From Streptomyces sp. MA5143a (GTDB lineage Bacteria > Actinomycetota > Actinomycetes > Streptomycetales > Streptomycetaceae), in the NCBI RefSeq assembly GCF_900290235.1, contig NZ_OLMK01000072.1:62001-126000 (forward strand): a DNA stretch of 64,000 nt, in the 5' to 3' direction. Of this stretch, positions 17,479 through 25,669 are shown one piece after another (position 1 is the stretch's first letter; each line of letters begins with the position of its first letter). Made by a program: the position numbers and the translations under genes. The notes under the pieces are model-generated. The model was not told where the DNA came from, did not search any database, and saw nothing but the letters and a program-made list of their open reading frames with translations.

Positions 17479-18291
17479 CTACGGCGCGAACAGGGTCAGA
17501 GGGCCGCCTGCCGGGCCCGGCCCGCGTTCCTCCTGGATGGAGTTGCCGCCGTCCACCACGAACAGCTGTCCCGTGATGTAGGACGACTCCGGCGAGGCCA
17601 GGAACGCCACCAGGCCGGCCACCTCGTCGGGACGCCCCGCGCGACCCAACGGCGTCGCCGCCCCGAGGGCGTCGACGTGTTCGTCGGGCCCCCCGGTCGA
17701 GATCCAGCCGGGGGCCACGGCGTTGACCGTGACGCCCCGCGACGCGGTGTCCATGGCCGCGGACCGGGTGAGACCGATCAGGCCCGCCTTGGCCGCGTGA
17801 TAGGCGACATCGCCCCGGTAGGCCATCACCGGACCGGAGAGCGACGACATGTTCACCACCCGGCCGTACCCGCGGTCGAGCATCGGCCGGAGTGCGGCGC
17901 GGGTCATGTGGAACGCGGTGTCGAGGTTGCGTGAGAGCGCGGAACGCCACTGGTCGTCGGAGGCCGTCGCGAGGCTCGACGGATCCTCGGGCTGCACCAC
18001 GGAAGCCATACCGGCGTTGTTGACGAGAACGTCGACCCGGCCGAACGCGTCCATGGCCTCGGCCACCACCGACTCGGCGAACCGCGGATCCGTGAGATCG
18101 CCCGCGATCCCCCGCACGGTGCAGCGCCCCGCCAGCTCGGCCGCCCGCTCGTGGATCCGCCCGGTGGTCGAGGTGATCAACAACGTGTGGTCCTCGGAGA
18201 GCCTCTTGGCGCAGGCGTAGCCGATGCCGGACGCGCTGCCGGCCCCGGTGACGATCGCGACGGGCCGGCCGTCGGCGCTGGTCGGGTTCAT
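17479..18291 (-). CDS. SDR family oxidoreductase (FabG-like)
   Basis: A 270-residue classical short-chain dehydrogenase. Cofactor motif VTGAGSASGIGYACAKRL, NNAG strand, catalytic Ser in NMSSLSGP and YHAAKAG (YxxxK) are all in place, with C-terminal ITGQLFVVDGGNS. The extra Ala-Ser in the glycine loop is unusual for FabG but seen in related SDRs. Probably reduces a ketone or oxidises an alcohol with NADP(H). First gene of an SDR-amidase transcript, divergent from a TetR regulator. Confidence 0.9.
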   Translation of the reverse strand: MNPTSADGRPVAIVTGAGSASGIGYACAKRLSEDHTLLITSTTGRIHERAAELAGRCTVRGIAGDLTDPRFAESVVAEAMDAFGRVDVLVNNAGMASVVQPEDPSSLATASDDQWRSALSRNLDTAFHMTRAALRPMLDRGYGRVVNMSSLSGPVMAYRGDVAYHAAKAGLIGLTRSAAMDTASRGVTVNAVAPGWISTGGPDEHVDALGAATPLGRAGRPDEVAGLVAFLASPESSYITGQLFVVDGGNSIQEERGPGPAGGPLTLFAP

Positions 18292-18337
18292 GCGGTGCTC
18301 ACCCTCGAATCACTGGACGCCCGACGGCGTGACTGAG

Positions 18338-18440
18338 TTGGACGTTCGTCACAGTAGAGGCAGCGGGGCGACGTGACAACGGTGCGACGGCCAGCATTAC
18401 GGCGAGCAGGGCCTCGCGAATGAGTTGTACGTTCGTTCAA
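18338..18440. promoter_or_regulatory. Two TetR-type operator boxes
   Basis: TTGTACGTTCGTTCAA (18425-18440) is a near-perfect palindrome. A second, weaker copy TTGGACGTTCGTCACA lies at 18338-18353; both share the core ACGTTCGT and the preceding GAG. They sit in the divergent gap between the SDR gene and the TetR gene. Likely autoregulatory and target sites. Confidence 0.7.
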
Positions 18441-18517
18441 GTTAAGATGGAAAGGTATGATGCGTCGGCCCACCACACGGGCGGGTCACCCGACAGGCGA
18501 GAGGGACGAGGACAGAC

Positions 18518-19162
18518 ATGAGCCGGTCCGGCGGATCCGCCCCGCAGCGAGACACCCCTGTCCTGACCGAGCGCGGTGGGGTCCGCAAGGCGGCCATCCT
18601 GGAAGCGGCCCTGCGGGTCATCGGGGACAAGGGGCTCGCCGGGCTCTCCATGCGTGCCATCGCGACGGAGGCGGGGTTGCCGCTGGGAGCTCTCGGCTAC
18701 TACTTCAAGACCAAGGACGACCTGATCCTCGAGGCGTTCGAGTTGCACACCCGACGGGAGGCGGACCGGGTCCTCGCGGCGTTCGCGGGTGTCGGGAGCG
18801 GCGATCACGCCGACGATGTCGCCGAGCACCTCACGGCGTTCATCCGGCACGGACTGACCGAGGCGCGGACGAGCCTGGTCGCGGAGTACGAGTTCCTGAT
18901 CGAGGCGACCCGCAGGCCGGATCTCGCGCGCGTCTCGCGCGCCTGGCGCCAGGCGTTGCAGATCCAGGTGGGCCATGTCGCGAGCCGGCTCGGCTCGGAC
19001 GATCCCGAGACGGACGCGGAGATCCTTCTCTCGGTCGTCGCGGGGCTGGAGATCGACCATCTCTCCACACCGCTCGACCCGTCGACGACGCAGGCGATCC
19101 GCACCACGCTCCGCCGCACGATCACGAGGCTCGGCCTCCGGGGTGACGCCGGGCGGTTGTAG
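18518..19162 (+). CDS. TetR/AcrR-family transcriptional regulator
   Basis: A 214-residue regulator. Helix-turn-helix residues lie at about 22-65 (ILEAALRVIGDKGLAGLSMR, then ATEAGLPLGALGYYFKTKDD); a helical ligand-binding domain with a C-terminal TetR_C-like part follows. The reading frame starting at ATG 18518 carries this HTH; an upstream ATG at 18457 is in another frame and gives noise. Divergent from the SDR-amidase genes with shared operator boxes; likely represses them. Confidence 0.9.
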   Translation: MSRSGGSAPQRDTPVLTERGGVRKAAILEAALRVIGDKGLAGLSMRAIATEAGLPLGALGYYFKTKDDLILEAFELHTRREADRVLAAFAGVGSGDHADDVAEHLTAFIRHGLTEARTSLVAEYEFLIEATRRPDLARVSRAWRQALQIQVGHVASRLGSDDPETDAEILLSVVAGLEIDHLSTPLDPSTTQAIRTTLRRTITRLGLRGDAGRL

Positions 19163-19187
19163 GTCCGGCGTCGCAACGAGCGGGGTC

Positions 19188-19228
19188 GCGCTTCAGGGGC
19201 CGTTCGCGGGGAAGGGCCTCTGAAGCGC
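19188..19228. terminator. 14-bp stem hairpin between convergent genes
   Basis: GCGCTTCAGGGGCC (19188-19201) pairs with GGCCTCTGAAGCGC (19215-19228) with one mismatch, loop about 13 nt. Located just after the TetR gene and directly before the stop of the convergent STAS gene; probably bidirectional. Confidence 0.75.
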
Positions 19229-19229
19229 G

Positions 19230-19610
19230 TCATAACGTGCCGGAGGTGGCCTGCTGTTCCAGGGCCGCTTCCAGTGAGGGGGCCGGGGGCAGCAGCCGGG
19301 ACAGGCCCGTGACCTTGAGGACGCGCAGGGTGAGCGGGTGGGTGCAGACCAGGCGCAGTTCACCGCCCCGGTCGAGGACCCGGTGCCGGGCCCGGTGGAG
19401 CAGGCGCAGCCCGGAGCAGTCGAAGAACTCGACGTGCCTGAGGTCGATCACGATCCGGGCGCCGGGACGGCCGGTCAGCGCGTCCAGGTGCGGGATGATC
19501 TCCACGGCCGCCGCGATGTCGATCTCGCCGTGGAGTTCGAGCACGGTGCGGCCGCGGTCCTCGCGCACGCGCAGATGGCCGGTCCCCGGAGGTGTGGGGT
19601 CGCTCGACAC
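19230..19610 (-). CDS. STAS-domain anti-sigma factor antagonist
   Basis: A 126-residue STAS protein. The phosphorylatable serine lies in EFFDCSGLRLLHRAR, and TVLELHGEIDIAAA gives the first strand/loop. Such proteins bind anti-sigma kinases when dephosphorylated and release a SigB-like sigma factor, linking to stress or osmotic control. GTG 19610 is preferred: GGAGG lies 10 nt upstream. A longer reading from TTG 19646 is possible. No anti-sigma kinase is adjacent; the SpoIIE-type phosphatase at 38390 is in the same window but any link is speculation. Confidence 0.87.
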   Translation of the reverse strand: MSSDPTPPGTGHLRVREDRGRTVLELHGEIDIAAAVEIIPHLDALTGRPGARIVIDLRHVEFFDCSGLRLLHRARHRVLDRGGELRLVCTHPLTLRVLKVTGLSRLLPPAPSLEAALEQQATSGTL

Positions 19611-19757
19611 GACGGCATCGCCTCCAACCGGACTGTGTGAGGGCAAAACCCGTCCCTGCTCTGCAAGTTACCCCCGTCAGGGTGAATTTCAGCATGTTCG
19701 ATTGACATATGTCTTTGATTTCTTCGGCCGGTCGTCCGGAATTTTGCGCACCCCGGT

Positions 19758-20186
19758 CTACGACAGCGCCTGCCATGCCTTGGACAGGGCCTGCCTGAAC
19801 TGTTCGGCCTGGTGCGCGGTGAGCTCGCGGACCATGCGTTCCTCCAGGTCACGCACGGGTTCGGCGAAGCGGGCGAGCAGCTCGCGTCCCTCGTCGGTGA
19901 GCAGGATCCGCAGCTCGCGCCGGTTGTGCGGGTTGCGTTCCCGGCGCACCAGGCCACGGTTCTCGAGACTGCGGACCAGATCCGCGATGGACTGGGCGGT
20001 GACGAACGAGTCCCGGGCGAGCTGTGCCGCCGACAGTCCGTCGTGCCGCTCCAGCACGGTCAGCGAGGTGTACTGCAGGGCCGTGATCCCGGCCGGCCTC
20101 ACCAGCTCGTCCAGGTGCGAGCGGACAATCAGCTCGACCTGTTTGACCATGTAGAGCAGGGACGGGGGTGCCTTGGTGCCGACCAT
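19758..20186 (-). CDS. MarR-family transcriptional regulator
   Basis: A 142-residue winged-helix regulator. The MarR fold is seen in ALQYTSLTVLERHDGLSAAQL, recognition helix VTAQSIADLVRSLENRGLV and wing RRERNPHNRRELRILLTDEG. Start ATG 20186. It is divergent from the aldehyde dehydrogenase gene, with two ACAGG-N3-CCTGT boxes between them. It probably responds to an aromatic aldehyde, alcohol or acid and controls the dehydrogenase pair and itself. Confidence 0.92.
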   Translation of the reverse strand: MVGTKAPPSLLYMVKQVELIVRSHLDELVRPAGITALQYTSLTVLERHDGLSAAQLARDSFVTAQSIADLVRSLENRGLVRRERNPHNRRELRILLTDEGRELLARFAEPVRDLEERMVRELTAHQAEQFRQALSKAWQALS

Positions 20187-20207
20187 GGGGGTCAGCGTAA
20201 GGCATTG

Positions 20208-20254
20208 ACAGGAAACCTGTGCGTGTTGAGACTGCGGACCAACAGGATTCCTGT
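20208..20254. promoter_or_regulatory. Two MarR-type operator palindromes
   Basis: ACAGGAAACCTGT (20208-20220) and ACAGGATTCCTGT (20242-20254): the same 5-bp inverted repeat with a 3-bp spacer, 34 bp apart. They lie between marR and the aldehyde dehydrogenase gene. A TTGACA hexamer (20205-20210) overlaps the first box. Confidence 0.85.
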
Positions 20255-20291
20255 TTGTTGAAACTTGGCGATCAAGGCTGGGGAGTGGGCA

Positions 20292-21749
20292 ATGACGACC
20301 ACCTTCGAGAACGGACCGGGGCGGCTGTTCATCGGTGGACAGTGGCGCGACGCGGCCGACGGGGCACGAACGGACGTGGTCGACCCGTCCACGGGGCAGG
20401 TGGTCACGACCGTCGCGGAAGCGGGCGCCGCCGACGTCGACGACGCCGTACGGGCCGCGCGTGCGGCCTTCGACAGCGGAGCCTGGTCCCGGCTGAGCGG
20501 CCGGGAGCGCGGCCGGGTGCTCCACCGGGTCGCCCAGCTGATCCGTGAGAACGCCGACGACATCGCCGCCCTGGAGAGCCAGGACGTCGGCAAGCCCATC
20601 ACGCTCTGCCACGCCGTCGACGTGACGAACGCCGCCAACGACTACGAGTACTACGCCTCCCTCGCCTGGACCCTGGACGGCGGCCACCGCGACGTCCCCA
20701 TGAACCGCCTCGCCTACACCAAGCGCGGTCCGATCGGCGTCGTCGGCGCGATCACCCCCTTCAACTTCCCGCTCATCCTCGCCGGCAGCAAGATCGCCCC
20801 GGCGCTCGCGGCCGGCAACACGGTCGTCCACAAGCCCGCCGAGGAGACCCCGCTCAGCGCCCTCTACATGGCGGAGCTCCTCAAGAGGGCCGGCGTCCCC
20901 GACGGCGTCTACAACGTCGTCACCGGCACGGGCCCGGTCGCCGGCGAGGCCCTGCTCCGCCACCCCGGTGTCGACAAGATCGCGTTCACCGGTTCCACCG
21001 CCGTCGGCCGGCACGCGGCGAGCGTCGCCGGTGAGGGCCTGAAGCCGGTCACGATGGAACTCGGCGGCAACGCGGCCCACATCGTCTTCGAGGACGCCGA
21101 CATCGAGAAGGCCGTCGGTGCGATCATCAAGGGCTTCGTCTTCAACACCGGCCAGTTCTGCATGGGCGGCCCCCGTCTGCTCGTCGCCCGCCCGCTGTAC
21201 GAGACCGTCGTCGGCATCCTCGCCGACGCCGTGCCCGGTGTGCCCGTCGGCGACCCCCGGCAACCCGAGACCGTGGTCGGCCCGATGGCGGGGGAGCGGC
21301 ACCTGAGGAAGGTCGAGGAGTACGTCGAGCTGGCCCGCAAGGAGGGTGCCCGCATCGTCTGCGGCGGCGAGCGCCTCGACCTGAACGGCGGCTTCTACTA
21401 CAAGCCCACCGTCATCGCCGACCTCGCGAACGACTCCCGCGTCGTCCAGGAGGAGGTCTTCGGCCCGGTCCTCACGGTGCAGCCCTTCGACACCGAGGAC
21501 GAGGCCGTCGCCCTCGCCAACTCGACCCCGTACGGCCTCGCCTCGGGCCTGCAGACCACGGACCTGGCCCGCGCCCACCGTGTCGCCGACCAGCTGGAGG
21601 CGGGCATCGTCTGGATCAACGACTGGGCCATGCTCGACCCGGCCGTGCCCTTCGGCGGTGTGAAGTCCTCCGGCTTCGGGCGGGAGTACGGGCCCGAGGC
21701 CCTGGAGTCCTACACCAAGGTCAAGTCCGTCGTCGTCTCGCTCGACTGA
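20292..21749 (+). CDS. NAD(P)-dependent aldehyde dehydrogenase
   Basis: A 485-residue ALDH. Visible: GAITPFNFPL (cofactor region), FTGSTAVGR, catalytic Glu in TMELGGNAAHIVFED and catalytic Cys in NTGQFCMGGPR. The pair with a benzyl-alcohol-type dehydrogenase and a MarR regulator suggests oxidation of an aromatic aldehyde such as benzaldehyde or vanillin to the acid, but this is inference from context. ATG 20292 is preferred over an upstream start because GGGGAG lies 6-7 nt before it. A 167-bp palindromic element separates it from the alcohol dehydrogenase gene. Confidence 0.92.
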   Translation: MTTTFENGPGRLFIGGQWRDAADGARTDVVDPSTGQVVTTVAEAGAADVDDAVRAARAAFDSGAWSRLSGRERGRVLHRVAQLIRENADDIAALESQDVGKPITLCHAVDVTNAANDYEYYASLAWTLDGGHRDVPMNRLAYTKRGPIGVVGAITPFNFPLILAGSKIAPALAAGNTVVHKPAEETPLSALYMAELLKRAGVPDGVYNVVTGTGPVAGEALLRHPGVDKIAFTGSTAVGRHAASVAGEGLKPVTMELGGNAAHIVFEDADIEKAVGAIIKGFVFNTGQFCMGGPRLLVARPLYETVVGILADAVPGVPVGDPRQPETVVGPMAGERHLRKVEEYVELARKEGARIVCGGERLDLNGGFYYKPTVIADLANDSRVVQEEVFGPVLTVQPFDTEDEAVALANSTPYGLASGLQTTDLARAHRVADQLEAGIVWINDWAMLDPAVPFGGVKSSGFGREYGPEALESYTKVKSVVVSLD

Positions 21750-21784
21750 GCGCCCTCCCGGGACCACCGGCGGGCCGCGCTGCT

Positions 21785-21951
21785 TAGGGGGTGTTGTGAA
21801 AGTCCTGCACAGCACCCACGGCGCCCGGCACGCACCCTCGCCGCACCGGCCAAAGACCCACGTAGCGCCGCTACGAGGGCCTTCGTCCGGCACGCCGAGG
21901 CCACGCACCGGACACCGCGGGCACCGCACTGGACTTTCACAACACCCCCTA
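21785..21951. mobile_element. 167-bp palindromic MITE-like element
   Basis: The two ends are perfect inverted repeats of 21 bp (21785-21805 and 21931-21951; outer part TAGGGGGTGTTGTGAAAG). The whole element is an imperfect palindrome with its centre at 21868, where CGTAGC-GCC-GCTACG (21861-21875) forms the inner hairpin; flanking arms pair with scattered mismatches. A TA dinucleotide borders each end, consistent with target duplication. No transposase is encoded. It lies between the aldehyde and alcohol dehydrogenase genes, 35 bp after one and 33 bp before the other. As RNA it would fold into one long hairpin and could attenuate the operon. Confidence 0.85.
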
Positions 21952-21984
21952 GGCGGCCCGCCACCGAAGAAGGAGTACACGAGC

Positions 21985-23094
21985 ATGTCCACCACCACAC
22001 GTGCCGCCGTGGTCGAGTCCGGCGGCGCGCCCTTCACCCTCTCCGAGGTCGTCCTCGACCAGCCGGGGCCGGGTGAGGCGCTGGTCCGCATGGTCGCCGC
22101 CGGGCTCTGCCACACCGACCTCGGTGTCGCCAGCGGTGCGCTGCCCTTCCCCCTGCCGGGCGTCCTCGGCCACGAGGGCGCCGGTGTCGTCGAGGCCGTC
22201 GGCCCGGGTGTCACCTCCGTCGAGCCGGGCGACCACGTCGTGCTGTCCTTCACCTCCTGCGGCGCCTGCCGCAACTGCCGTGACGGACACCCGGCGTACT
22301 GCGCCACCTGGCTGCCGCTGAACCTGATCGGCGGCCGCCGCGCCGACGGCACCAGCACCATCAGCCGCGACGGGCAGGACCTCGGCGGCCACTTCTTCGG
22401 CCAGTCGTCCTTCGCCGAGCGCGCCCTGGTCGCCGAGCGCGGCCTGGTCAAGGTCGACCCCGACGTGCCGATGGACTCCATCGCCCCGCTGGGCTGCGGT
22501 GTCCAGACCGGTGTGGGCGCCGTCTGGAACGTACTGGAACCCCGGGCCGGCAGCACACTCCTCGTCCTCGGCGCCGGAGCCGTCGGCCTGTCCGCCGTCA
22601 TGGCCGCCGCCCTCACCCCGGCGACCACGGTCATCGCCGTCGACAAGGTCGCCGGGCGCCTGGAGCTGGCCAAGGAACTGGGCGCCACGCACACGGTGAA
22701 CGCGAGCGAGGTCGCCGACCTCGCCGAGGCCGTCATGGAGATCACCGGCGGCCAGGGCGTCGACGGCGCCGTGGAGACCACCGGCAGCGTCTTCGTCCTG
22801 CGCAAGGGCGTGGACGCCCTGGCCGCGCGCGGGACCCTCGTCATCGTCGGCGCCCCGCCGTTCGGCACCGAGGTCTCCCTCGACGTCAACGGCATGCTCG
22901 GCGGCAAGCGCGTCGTCGGTCTCACCCTCGGCGACAACGAGATCCAGACCGCCATCCCCGTCCTCGTCCAGCTGGTCAAGGACGGCAGGCTCCCGCTGGA
23001 GCGCCTGATCAGCCGCTACAAGTTCGAGGACATCGACCGGGCGGTGGCCGACATGAGCGACGGCACCAGCATCAAGCCCGTCCTGACGTTCTGA
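21985..23094 (+). CDS. Zinc-dependent alcohol dehydrogenase (MDR, benzyl-alcohol type)
   Basis: A 369-residue medium-chain dehydrogenase. Catalytic zinc ligands are in GLCHTDLG and GHEGAGVVEAVG; the four structural-zinc cysteines are in CGACRNCRDGHPAYC; the NAD-binding motif is LGAGAVGLSAV. The LNLIGGRRADGTS segment is like aryl/benzyl alcohol dehydrogenases (XylB-type). Expected to interconvert an alcohol and aldehyde, feeding the adjacent aldehyde dehydrogenase. ATG 21985 has AAGGAG upstream; the open frame continuing into the palindromic element upstream is not coding. Confidence 0.92.
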   Translation: MSTTTRAAVVESGGAPFTLSEVVLDQPGPGEALVRMVAAGLCHTDLGVASGALPFPLPGVLGHEGAGVVEAVGPGVTSVEPGDHVVLSFTSCGACRNCRDGHPAYCATWLPLNLIGGRRADGTSTISRDGQDLGGHFFGQSSFAERALVAERGLVKVDPDVPMDSIAPLGCGVQTGVGAVWNVLEPRAGSTLLVLGAGAVGLSAVMAAALTPATTVIAVDKVAGRLELAKELGATHTVNASEVADLAEAVMEITGGQGVDGAVETTGSVFVLRKGVDALAARGTLVIVGAPPFGTEVSLDVNGMLGGKRVVGLTLGDNEIQTAIPVLVQLVKDGRLPLERLISRYKFEDIDRAVADMSDGTSIKPVLTF

Positions 23095-23246
23095 CCCGAG
23101 CCCTCCCTCCGAGCCGCGCACTCCCCGCGTGGCTCCGGCCCGGTGGCTGACCCCGTACCAGGTCACCCGCCGGGCCGTCGAACGTCCGGGAGCCCTCAGG
23201 CGTCGGAGGAGGGAGAGCATGTTCGAAAGCGAGCAAGGGGTGGGGA

Positions 23247-24119
23247 ATGCGCAGAGGGCTCATGGTGACGGCGGTCGCCCTGGCCGCGCTGGCGGTGGGT
23301 TGCGGCGCCGACGGGGACAACAGCGCGGTGATCACCGGGACACCGCCCGCCACTCCGTACGACGGACCGCTGTACGTGCCGCACAAGGAGGTCGACGAGG
23401 ACGGCGCCGACGCGATGCGGACGGAGTCGGGCGCGGCCGGCCGGGCGCTGGAGTGCGACGGCGAGCTCTACTCGGGCGGCGGCGGCCCGGGCGGCTGGGG
23501 CAAGGACGACGGAGGGAAGACGCCCGAGGAGGGGCTGGAGGCGTACTTCGACATCGAGCAGCCCGACGTACCCCGGGAGGGCTACCGCCTGGAGCGCGAG
23601 GAGAAGAACCGGGCCCTCTTCTCGTACGACGTCGACGGCCGCACCAAGGTCGCCGTGATCGTCGCCAGGGACCGCGAGGACAGCCCCGGCTGGGGCCCCG
23701 AGACCAGCGCGTCCTGCGACCCGGCCGAACTGCCCGCGAGCTGGACGGACTCCCAGTGGTACGAGATCTGGACCGACACCAAGGGCCGACGGGTGCCGAT
23801 CACCACCGTGCACGGCTCCGAGGGCGCCGAACACTGCGACTGGCAGAAGGCCCACTTCCTGTCCACGGGCCGGGACGGGGCCGACGGCAGCGGACTCTAC
23901 GGCCGTGACCCCGAGGGCGTCCTCCCCGACGGGATGCTCACCTCCGCCTACGACGGTGACGTCCGCCTGCCCGAGGCGGCCCGCGACACCGGGTACCGCT
24001 ACGAGGACGAGGACTGGGAGCTGTGGCTGGTCGAGGACGACCCGTCGAAGGCGTACGTCCGCACCCCGGACGGCGTCGAGCTGTGGCCCCGGGTGGCCGA
24101 GGGCCACGGCTGCGCCTGA
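23247..24119 (+). CDS. Secreted lipoprotein of unknown function
   Basis: A 290-residue protein with a short lipoprotein signal: basic MRRG, hydrophobic core and lipobox LAVGC with Cys19 as the lipidated residue. The mature part is acidic and Gly/Asp rich with several Cys and Trp; no domain recognised. It resembles the many large streptomycete lipoproteins of unknown role. ATG 23247 follows AAGGGGTGGGGA. Stands alone; convergent with the TetR gene downstream. Confidence 0.82.
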   Translation: MRRGLMVTAVALAALAVGCGADGDNSAVITGTPPATPYDGPLYVPHKEVDEDGADAMRTESGAAGRALECDGELYSGGGGPGGWGKDDGGKTPEEGLEAYFDIEQPDVPREGYRLEREEKNRALFSYDVDGRTKVAVIVARDREDSPGWGPETSASCDPAELPASWTDSQWYEIWTDTKGRRVPITTVHGSEGAEHCDWQKAHFLSTGRDGADGSGLYGRDPEGVLPDGMLTSAYDGDVRLPEAARDTGYRYEDEDWELWLVEDDPSKAYVRTPDGVELWPRVAEGHGCA

Positions 24120-24148
24120 CCGGGGGCTGATCGCGTGGGCGCGGGGGC

Positions 24149-24703
24149 TCACCGGCTGCGGTGCAGGGCGACGAGCAGTTGCCACGACTGGTGGGCGATC
24201 TCCTCCGAGGTGGCCTCGATCCGGCCGTGTAGCCAGTCGGCGAGGACGCCCGCGAAGGTGCCGGCCACGGCCGACGCCACCAGCGGGGCGTCCGCGGCCC
24301 CCGCCAGTTCGCGCTCGCGGAGGCTGTACGCCCGCAGGTCCTGGTACAGCACCCGCCCGAGCGGACCGCTGCCGCCGGGGGCCAGCAGGGTGCGGTACAG
24401 GGTGGTGTGCGGGGTGAGCGACGCGAAGAACTCCACCAGGGCCGCGGGGGCCCGTACCGGGTCGGGACGGCCGCGCCAGGCGTGCAGCGCCTCCACGGCC
24501 TCCCGTACGACATCGGCGCAGGCGTCCACCGCCAGCGCCTCCAGGTCGGCGTAGTGCACATAGAACGTGGCCCGGCCGACCCCCGCCCGGCGGACCAGCG
24601 CGGCCACGCTGACCTCCTCCAGGGGGCGCCGGGCGCACTCGTCGAGGAGGGCTTCCCGCAGCTTGGCCCGGGTGCGGGCGGCCCGGGGGTCCTCCGCGGT
24701 CAT
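24149..24703 (-). CDS. TetR/AcrR-family transcriptional regulator
   Basis: A 184-residue TetR protein with HTH at about residues 12-50 (LREALLDECARRPLEEVSVA, then LVRRAGVGRATFYVHYADLE) and a C-terminal helical domain typical of the TetR_C_33/PsrA-like type. ATG 24703 overlaps the stop of the DUF1304 gene by 4 bp (ATGA), so the two are translated together from the promoter at about 25100-25140, which carries two matching palindromes. The regulator is therefore likely autoregulatory. Confidence 0.9.
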   Translation of the reverse strand: MTAEDPRAARTRAKLREALLDECARRPLEEVSVAALVRRAGVGRATFYVHYADLEALAVDACADVVREAVEALHAWRGRPDPVRAPAALVEFFASLTPHTTLYRTLLAPGGSGPLGRVLYQDLRAYSLRERELAGAADAPLVASAVAGTFAGVLADWLHGRIEATSEEIAHQSWQLLVALHRSR

Positions 24704-25062
24704 CCGGCGACGAGGACGGCGGCCAGGGCGAGCGCGGCGGGCAGCGCCTGCATGACGAGGATCCGGCGGTTGGCGGTGGCGGCGCCGTACACACCGGCGA
24801 CGACGACGCAGCTCAGGAAGAAGATCTGGGCGCGGAAGCCGGTCGGGTCGTCCGCGATCAGGCCCCACACCAGGCCCGCCGCGAGGAAGCCGTTGTAGAG
24901 GCCCTGGTTGGCCGCCATCGCCGCCGTCCGCCGCGCCATGTCCGCGTCGAAGCCGTGGAATCTCATCCCGGGCGCCTTCTGCCACAGGAACATCTCCATC
25001 ACCAGGATGTACAGGTGCTCCACCGCCACCAGCGCAACCAGCGCACTAGCCAGGATCTCCAT
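24700..25062 (-). CDS. DUF1304 family small membrane protein
   Basis: A 120-residue protein with four predicted membrane helices. The DUF1304 signature is seen in VAVEHLYILVMEMFLWQ and AANQGLYNGFLAAGLVWGL. The role of the family is unknown. ATG 25062 has GGGAGG 9 nt upstream. First gene of a two-gene operon with the TetR regulator; the coupling suggests the TetR ligand may concern this protein's activity. Confidence 0.9.
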   Translation of the reverse strand: MEILASALVALVAVEHLYILVMEMFLWQKAPGMRFHGFDADMARRTAAMAANQGLYNGFLAAGLVWGLIADDPTGFRAQIFFLSCVVVAGVYGAATANRRILVMQALPAALALAAVLVAG

Positions 25063-25106
25063 GCTCAACAGCCTCCCTAACCCACTCGGCGCCGCCGCCG
25101 ACTTCT

Positions 25107-25141
25107 TGGACAGGTGTCCACTATAGCTGGACGACTGTCCA
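25107..25141. promoter_or_regulatory. Two 14-bp palindromic operators 21 bp apart
   Basis: TGGACAGGTGTCCA (25107-25120) and TGGACGACTGTCCA (25128-25141) share TGGAC-N4-GTCCA (TGGACA/TGTCCA arms in the first). Their 21-bp offset is two helical turns, and a CTATAG -10-like box lies between them. They precede the DUF1304-TetR operon. Confidence 0.8.
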
Positions 25142-25264
25142 GAAAATAGAGGGGTCCCGCACGACGGCGGTCGCGGGGAGATGGTCGCGGGGAGACGGGG
25201 TACCCGGGGAGCGTAGGGGCGCCGGGGGTCCGCCCGCGTCCCGAAGACCGCGCGGAGGAGAGAC

Positions 25265-25657
25265 ATGGCACTGGTACGGGCAGGACTCGTGGTGCTGGAC
25301 TGCGCCGAGCCCGAGAAGCTCGCGGCGTTCTACAAGGAGCTGCTCGACGCGGAGGAGACGGACGCGACGGCGAACCGCGTCGAGATCCAGGGGGCCTGCG
25401 GCACCCGGATGGCCTTCCGCCGAGACGTGAACGCGACCCCGCCGAGCTGGCCGCGCCCCGAGAACTCCCTCCAGGCCCACCTGGACTTCTACGTCGACGA
25501 CCTCGACGAGGCCGAGCGGCGCATCGTCTCGCTGGGCGGCCGCCCCGTCGACACGAAGGAGCCGGCCGGGCCGTTCGAGGAGCGTGGCTACTCCGACCCG
25601 GCCGGCCACTCCTTCACCCTGCGCCGCGAACACCCCACGGCCCCCAAGCAGGGCTGA
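25265..25657 (+). CDS. VOC (glyoxalase/bleomycin-resistance fold) family protein
   Basis: A 130-residue protein with two beta-alpha-beta-beta-beta modules: VRAGLVVLDCAEPEKLAAFY starts the first, and HLDFYVDDLDEAERRIVSLGG the second, ending YSDPAGHSFTLRRE. The typical glyoxalase_6-like sequence suggests a dioxygenase/isomerase or antibiotic-binding role, not further defined. ATG 25265 with GGAGGAGAG just upstream. Convergent with the DUF4235 gene. Confidence 0.88.
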   Translation: MALVRAGLVVLDCAEPEKLAAFYKELLDAEETDATANRVEIQGACGTRMAFRRDVNATPPSWPRPENSLQAHLDFYVDDLDEAERRIVSLGGRPVDTKEPAGPFEERGYSDPAGHSFTLRREHPTAPKQG

Positions 25658-25669
25658 CCCCCGTCGGGC

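Noticed and set aside
19758..22979. Very long minus-strand frame running through marR and the dehydrogenases
   Set aside because: Only the last 142 codons (the MarR gene) are real; the rest is antisense shadow of ALDH and ADH.
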